Positions 15,548-17,172 of a stretch of 17,172 nt of DNA are shown one piece after another. Source of the DNA: an uncultured Prevotella sp. (lineage in GTDB: Bacteria; Bacteroidota; Bacteroidia; Bacteroidales; Bacteroidaceae). The stretch spans positions 1-17,172 of the forward strand of contig CALFGU010000124.1 of NCBI GenBank assembly GCA_937877685.1, read 5' to 3'. The stretch's first letter is position 1, and each line of letters starts with the position of its first letter. A model generated the notes under the pieces. That model was not told the DNA's origin, did no database searches, and worked only from the letters and a program-made list of their open reading frames with translations. Made by a program: the position numbers and the translations under genes.

Positions 15548-15639
15548 AACGGTGAAAGGTGAACGATGAACGTTTAACGATGAACGTTTAACGAAGAGGC
15601 TGGCGCAGTGCTTTACTCCACATGGTCGTTAAACGTTCA
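15548..15639 (+). repeat. Heptamer-armed hairpin D between folC and the porin gene
   Basis: Seven in-register heptamers form the left arm (15548-15596): AACGGTG, AAAGGTG, AACGATG, AACGTTT, AACGATG, AACGTTT, AACGAAG. The core runs 15600-15625, beginning CTGGCGCA and ending CATGG. The right arm 15626-15639 pairs perfectly with 15581-15594 (14 bp). The first three units also match the porU-porV array with one difference over 25 bases (15548-15572). Confidence 0.8.
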
Positions 15640-15671
15640 ACGAGCGCTTGCTCAGGGATTGCGCGGATGGA

Positions 15672-15776
15672 CTTCAGAACCTCAGAACCTTATACATTTT
15701 GTTCTTCTGTCTTCCCCCCCCCTCAGAACTCCAGAACCTCAGAACCTCAGAACTTCTTAACCTCTCAACCTCACAT
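15672..15776 (-). repeat. Octamer arrays and a nine-C tract in the porin leader
   Basis: CTTCAGAA and CCTCAGAA (15672-15687) are followed after a spacer by seven in-register 8-base units (15721-15776), mostly variants of CCTCAGAA, ending four bases before the start codon. These are the same orientation rather than inverted. A run of nine C (15714-15722) begins the second array. A near-promoter TACATTTTG (15693-15701, one T too many) lies just upstream. GATTGCGCGGATGG at 15657-15670 may be a decayed core motif. Confidence 0.65.
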
Positions 15777-15779
15777 TAT

Positions 15780-16892
15780 ATGAAATCAATCCTCACCCTT
15801 GCGCTTTGCGCAACCACGTCATTGGCAACATTCGCCGAAACGCTCCACCCCGGAGAAAAGGAAGGTACAACTTTCAGTCTCGCCACTCAGAAGGCACCTG
15901 AAGCAGTTAAGAAAGCCGACCCCACAATTACCGTAGGTGGTTTCATCACAGGTAAGTACAGCATCACCGACAAGGCAAACGTCACCGACAATGGCGGTTT
16001 TGACATGCGCTACCTCCGTATTTACGGTTCAGGTTATGTTTACAAAGATTTCTTCTACCGCTTCCAGGGCGAAGTGAGCGGTGCTCCCGGTGTAGACAAG
16101 GGTGCGCGCCTTCTTGACGCCTTTGTAGAATGGCAAAAATACGACGCCTTCCGCGTAAAGGTGGGACAATTCAAGCGTAGTTTCGGTTTTGAAAATCCCA
16201 TGTCGCCCCTCGCCATTGGTCATGGCGCTTACTCACAAGCAACCCTCAAGTTCCTCATGAACGACCGTTGCGGAGAGCACAGCAGTGGCGGTCGTGACCT
16301 TGGTGCACAAATTCAGGGTGACCTCTTCAAGGTGGGTGGCGAAAAGGGACACTACCTTTTCCATTACCAACTCGGAGTCTTCAATGGTCAAGGCATCAAC
16401 CACAAAGACAAAGATAAAGACAAGGACTACATCGCCGGTCTTTGGCTTCGCCCCTTGAAGAAACTCGAAGTAGGCGGCTTTCTCTGGAACGGCACTTACA
16501 CCAACGAGGCTAACACAAAAGACCAAATTGACCGCAAGCGCATGGGCTTCGGTGTGAAATATGAAGATAAATGGACCGTACGTGCGGAATACATGTATAG
16601 TTACGGAGGCGCCATCAACAATGCCAGCGCGCCCAAACACAGCGAAGGTTGGTACGCAACCGTAGGTGTGCCCGTTGCAAAGAATTTCAAGGTCTATGGT
16701 AAGTGGGACTGCTACCGCCATGACACACGTTCATGGAACACGCTCAAGACCGACTGGTGCATGTCTGCCAATTACAACCTCGGCAAGAACCTCATGATGC
16801 AACTCAACTACACTTACACCGTTGACCGCAACCCCTCACCCGCCGATAACCACTTCAACACCGTAGATTTCCAAATCTCAGCACGCTTCTAA
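15780..16892 (+). CDS. Phosphate-selective porin O/P-family outer-membrane porin
   Basis: The preferred start at 15780 gives 370 residues and a clean signal peptide ('MKSILTLALCATTSLATFAE', cleavage probably after A19). The in-frame upstream ATG at 15648 would translate the octamer repeats ahead of this signal sequence and is rejected. The mature part is rich in alternating strands typical of OprO/OprP-like 16-stranded barrels: 'ITVGGFITGKYSITD', 'DMRYLRIYGSGYVYKDFFYR', 'DAFVEWQKYDAFRVKVGQFK' (a family hallmark), 'GRDLGAQIQGDLF'. It ends with 'VDFQISARF', whose terminal Phe is the usual barrel-assembly signal. A Lys-Asp repeat ('HKDKDKDKDY', around residue 205-214) probably lies in an extracellular or periplasmic loop. 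It should let small solutes, perhaps phosphate or other anions, cross the outer membrane; the substrate cannot be told. A strong terminator follows. Confidence 0.87.
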   Translation: MKSILTLALCATTSLATFAETLHPGEKEGTTFSLATQKAPEAVKKADPTITVGGFITGKYSITDKANVTDNGGFDMRYLRIYGSGYVYKDFFYRFQGEVSGAPGVDKGARLLDAFVEWQKYDAFRVKVGQFKRSFGFENPMSPLAIGHGAYSQATLKFLMNDRCGEHSSGGRDLGAQIQGDLFKVGGEKGHYLFHYQLGVFNGQGINHKDKDKDKDYIAGLWLRPLKKLEVGGFLWNGTYTNEANTKDQIDRKRMGFGVKYEDKWTVRAEYMYSYGGAINNASAPKHSEGWYATVGVPVAKNFKVYGKWDCYRHDTRSWNTLKTDWCMSANYNLGKNLMMQLNYTYTVDRNPSPADNHFNTVDFQISARF

Positions 16893-16914
16893 GTCAACTC
16901 ATATAAATGATAAC

Positions 16915-16960
16915 ATCCCCTCCGAAAATCACATTAGTTTTCAGAGGGGATTTTTTATTT
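16915..16960 (+). terminator. Rho-independent terminator after the porin gene
   Basis: A 14-base stem with one mismatch (16915-16928 with 16938-16951, including CCCCTC/GAGGGG) encloses a nine-base loop and runs into TTTTTTATTT. It lies 22 bases after the porin stop codon. Confidence 0.92.
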
Positions 16961-17120
16961 GTCCCCCGCATAAACCTTTTTGACAGCAGCACATAAGAAC
17001 AAAACCTCTGTACACCTGCTTTCCCGCAAACATATCTACAATTATTGCTGTCCGGTAAACGCCTCTAACTCTATGAATATAAAGTTGTTTGAATGGTATA
17101 AGCCCCACAGTTTGCATGAT

Positions 17121-17167
17121 TCCCCTGAAAGGGGATAAAGCCATTAGCCCAGGGCAACGCCCTGGGT
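17121..17167. repeat. REP-like double palindrome at the window end
   Basis: Two hairpins lie side by side: CCCC-TGAAA-GGGG (17122-17134) and a perfect 8-bp stem CCCAGGGC-AAC-GCCCTGGG (17148-17166). This combination resembles repetitive extragenic palindromes common in Bacteroidota and some other phyla. The unit probably extends left (from about 17050) and past the window end. A minus-strand open frame beginning here (MALSPFRG...) is most likely an artefact of the repeat. The rest of 16961-17120 holds nothing I could identify. Confidence 0.6.
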
Positions 17168-17172
17168 GTTGT

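Noticed and set aside
15648..15779. 44-codon extension of the porin
   Set aside because: It translates the octamer repeats and poly-C tract and would bury the signal peptide that starts at 15780.
16941..17144. Minus-strand 67-residue open frame (MALSPFRG...)
   Set aside because: It begins in a palindromic repeat and overlaps the porin terminator. Its sequence matches no family I know, so it is most likely a translated repeat.

Overview
The window looks like a chromosomal segment of a Bacteroidales bacterium, most likely from the Prevotellaceae. The evidence is a porU-porV pair of the type IX secretion system (T9SS), Bacteroidota promoter boxes of the TAnnTTTG type, genes without Shine-Dalgarno sequences, and a YbiT/YkpA-like ABC-F gene next to grpE-dnaJ. 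All confidently called genes lie on the + strand.

Layout. Bases 2-154 are the 3' end of a hemW-like gene. A fumarylacetoacetate-hydrolase-fold protein (431-1075) follows; it appears to have lost its active-site residues. Next come porU (T9SS sortase, 1443-5192), porV (T9SS outer-membrane shuttle, 5397-6548) and ispF (isoprenoid precursor synthesis, 6728-7201). Then comes a large protein with two receiver-like domains and a PEP/pyruvate-binding ATP-grasp domain, whose start is best placed at 7415. An ABC-F ATPase (10666-12282) has a degenerate second ATPase site. It is followed by grpE (12398-12991), dnaJ (13003-14172), folC (14309-15541) and a phosphate-selective-type porin (15780-16892) with a clear terminator. 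The window ends in a REP-like palindromic repeat.

The genes are mostly housekeeping and envelope functions. The unusual material is between them. Most gaps carry degenerate 7-base tandem repeats (families AACGGTG/AACGATG/AAAGGTG, AAAGGAG and AACAGAG). In several gaps the purine-rich array starts at the upstream stop codon and an inverted, pyrimidine-rich array leads into the next gene, so the gap can fold stop-to-start. Four of these gap elements share a centre, CTGGCGCA...CATGG, and a fifth is a shorter variant. The arm sequence differs between loci but matches within a locus. This is the best candidate here for an undescribed element family.

Two other intergenic signals stand out. Three 19-bp palindromes repeated every 21 bp occur before porU and again between porV and ispF. 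A 104-bp two-tier inverted repeat bounded by TA lies upstream of the FAH-fold gene. No rRNA, tRNA, CRISPR array, phage gene or complete insertion sequence was recognised.
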